DNA of 64,000 nucleotides, from the NCBI RefSeq assembly GCF_963664075.1, contig NZ_OY760916.1:1490001-1554000 (forward strand), read 5' to 3'. Every line of letters begins with the position of its first letter. The stretch's first letter is position 1. Below, one piece after another: positions 63,601 to 64,000 of the stretch. The notes beneath the pieces were generated by a model that worked only from the letters and a program-made list of their open reading frames with translations, ran no database searches and had not been told where the DNA came from. This DNA is from an uncultured Desulfobulbus sp. Its GTDB lineage: Bacteria; Desulfobacterota; Desulfobulbia; Desulfobulbales; Desulfobulbaceae. The position numbers and the translations under genes were made by a program.

Positions 63601-64000
63601 TTTGAAGTATGTTTTGACCGACAACAGTCGGGTCAATTTTGTTGCCCATGCCCCCCTGCACCGATTCAAAGGTTGGGCCGAGAAAGGGGTTCAAGGAGGG
63701 CTTGAGATCGATCTTGCGGGTGGGGTGGTGCGTAGCCTCCATGCCGAGGTGGAAACCAGTTGCCTGCAAACACCGGATCAGGAGCGCACCCAGGCCATGC
63801 GTCAATTTTTCAACTTTGCCGATCATCCGTATGCAACCTTTAAGCTTGCCCAGGAAGCCGCTTTGCGTCCTGTAGGCACAGATCGCTGGAACACGCAAAT
63901 GCCGGGTATCCTCTCCTTTGTGGATATTCATCGGCAATTGCCGGTCAAGGGAATGTTGCGAAGGGAAAACGAGCGATTGATCTGGGAGCTGCAATGCAAA
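63601..64000 (+). CDS. YceI-family protein, 3' end cut by window edge
   Basis: TTG at 63601 has AAGGAG upstream and the frame runs open to the edge for 133 codons. The product resembles YceI: KYVLTDNSRVNFVAHAPLHRFKG at the start (broken here as NSRVNFVAHAPLHRF), a central DHPYATF and a late GMLRREN. YceI-like proteins bind isoprenoid lipids in a lipocalin-like barrel. No signal peptide is visible, so a cytoplasmic form is likely. Confidence 0.75.

Overview
The window looks like part of the chromosome of a Gram-negative anaerobe, most plausibly a sulfate-reducing type such as a Desulfobulbia relative. This is inferred from gene content only: three TonB-dependent outer-membrane receptors, a class III (anaerobic) ribonucleotide reductase, FeoAB, many Fe-S and radical SAM proteins and heavy dependence on corrinoids. 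No rRNA, tRNA, CRISPR array, transposase or phage gene was seen.

1-20.4 kb is a first corrinoid/tetrapyrrole island. A CobN-type chelatase large subunit runs leftward off the window. Facing it, a cobalamin riboswitch with its own terminator drives a tightly coupled run: a 51-aa ORF, a CcsA-like and a ResB-like membrane protein (heme-handling families), a BtuF/BtuC/BtuD-like ABC importer whose ATPase carries an extra C-terminal domain, a second CobN, a short TonB-dependent receptor, ChlD- and ChlI-type AAA+ chelatase motor subunits, an ABC-2 exporter pair and the adenosylcobinamide amidohydrolase CbiZ.

20.5-36.5 kb is a second island under another cobalamin riboswitch: a BtuB-like receptor, a radical SAM/SPASM protein, a nitrilase-family amidase, a divergent BchH-like CobN, two secreted DUF4198-like proteins, a NapH-like membrane ferredoxin, a 2-hydroxyacyl-CoA dehydratase-like (double-cubane type) protein with its ATP-dependent activase, a CcdA/DsbD-like membrane protein, a gate-domain membrane protein and a tyrosine-rich secreted 62-aa peptide. 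36.6-42.8 kb holds a fourth CobN and then a third riboswitch with another BtuB-like receptor.

42.8-46.2 kb (minus strand) is nrdD-nrdG under a fourth cobalamin riboswitch, followed by a frame-disrupted small membrane gene. 46.2-51.5 kb is a zinc locus: zur, a YraQ/YcgR-like permease and a YcgQ-like protein on the minus strand, divergent from znuCBA with a palindromic operator between. 51.5-63.4 kb is an iron locus: feoA, feoB and a frame-disrupted small gene on the minus strand, divergent from a DUF4198 pair, a Cys-rich Feo-associated peptide, a DtxR-family regulator, two P1B-type ATPases, a protein with three FeoA-like domains and several small glycine-rich membrane proteins. The right edge cuts a YceI-family gene.

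The most novel-looking system is the 3.4-42.8 kb corrinoid region: four chelatase large subunits served by one ChlI/ChlD motor pair, three receptors, side-chain and loop hydrolases and an ATP-driven low-potential reductase. One reading, which is inference, is that it imports foreign corrinoids or other tetrapyrroles and remodels them (loop, amide, metal or redox state), and is derepressed when cobalamin is short.
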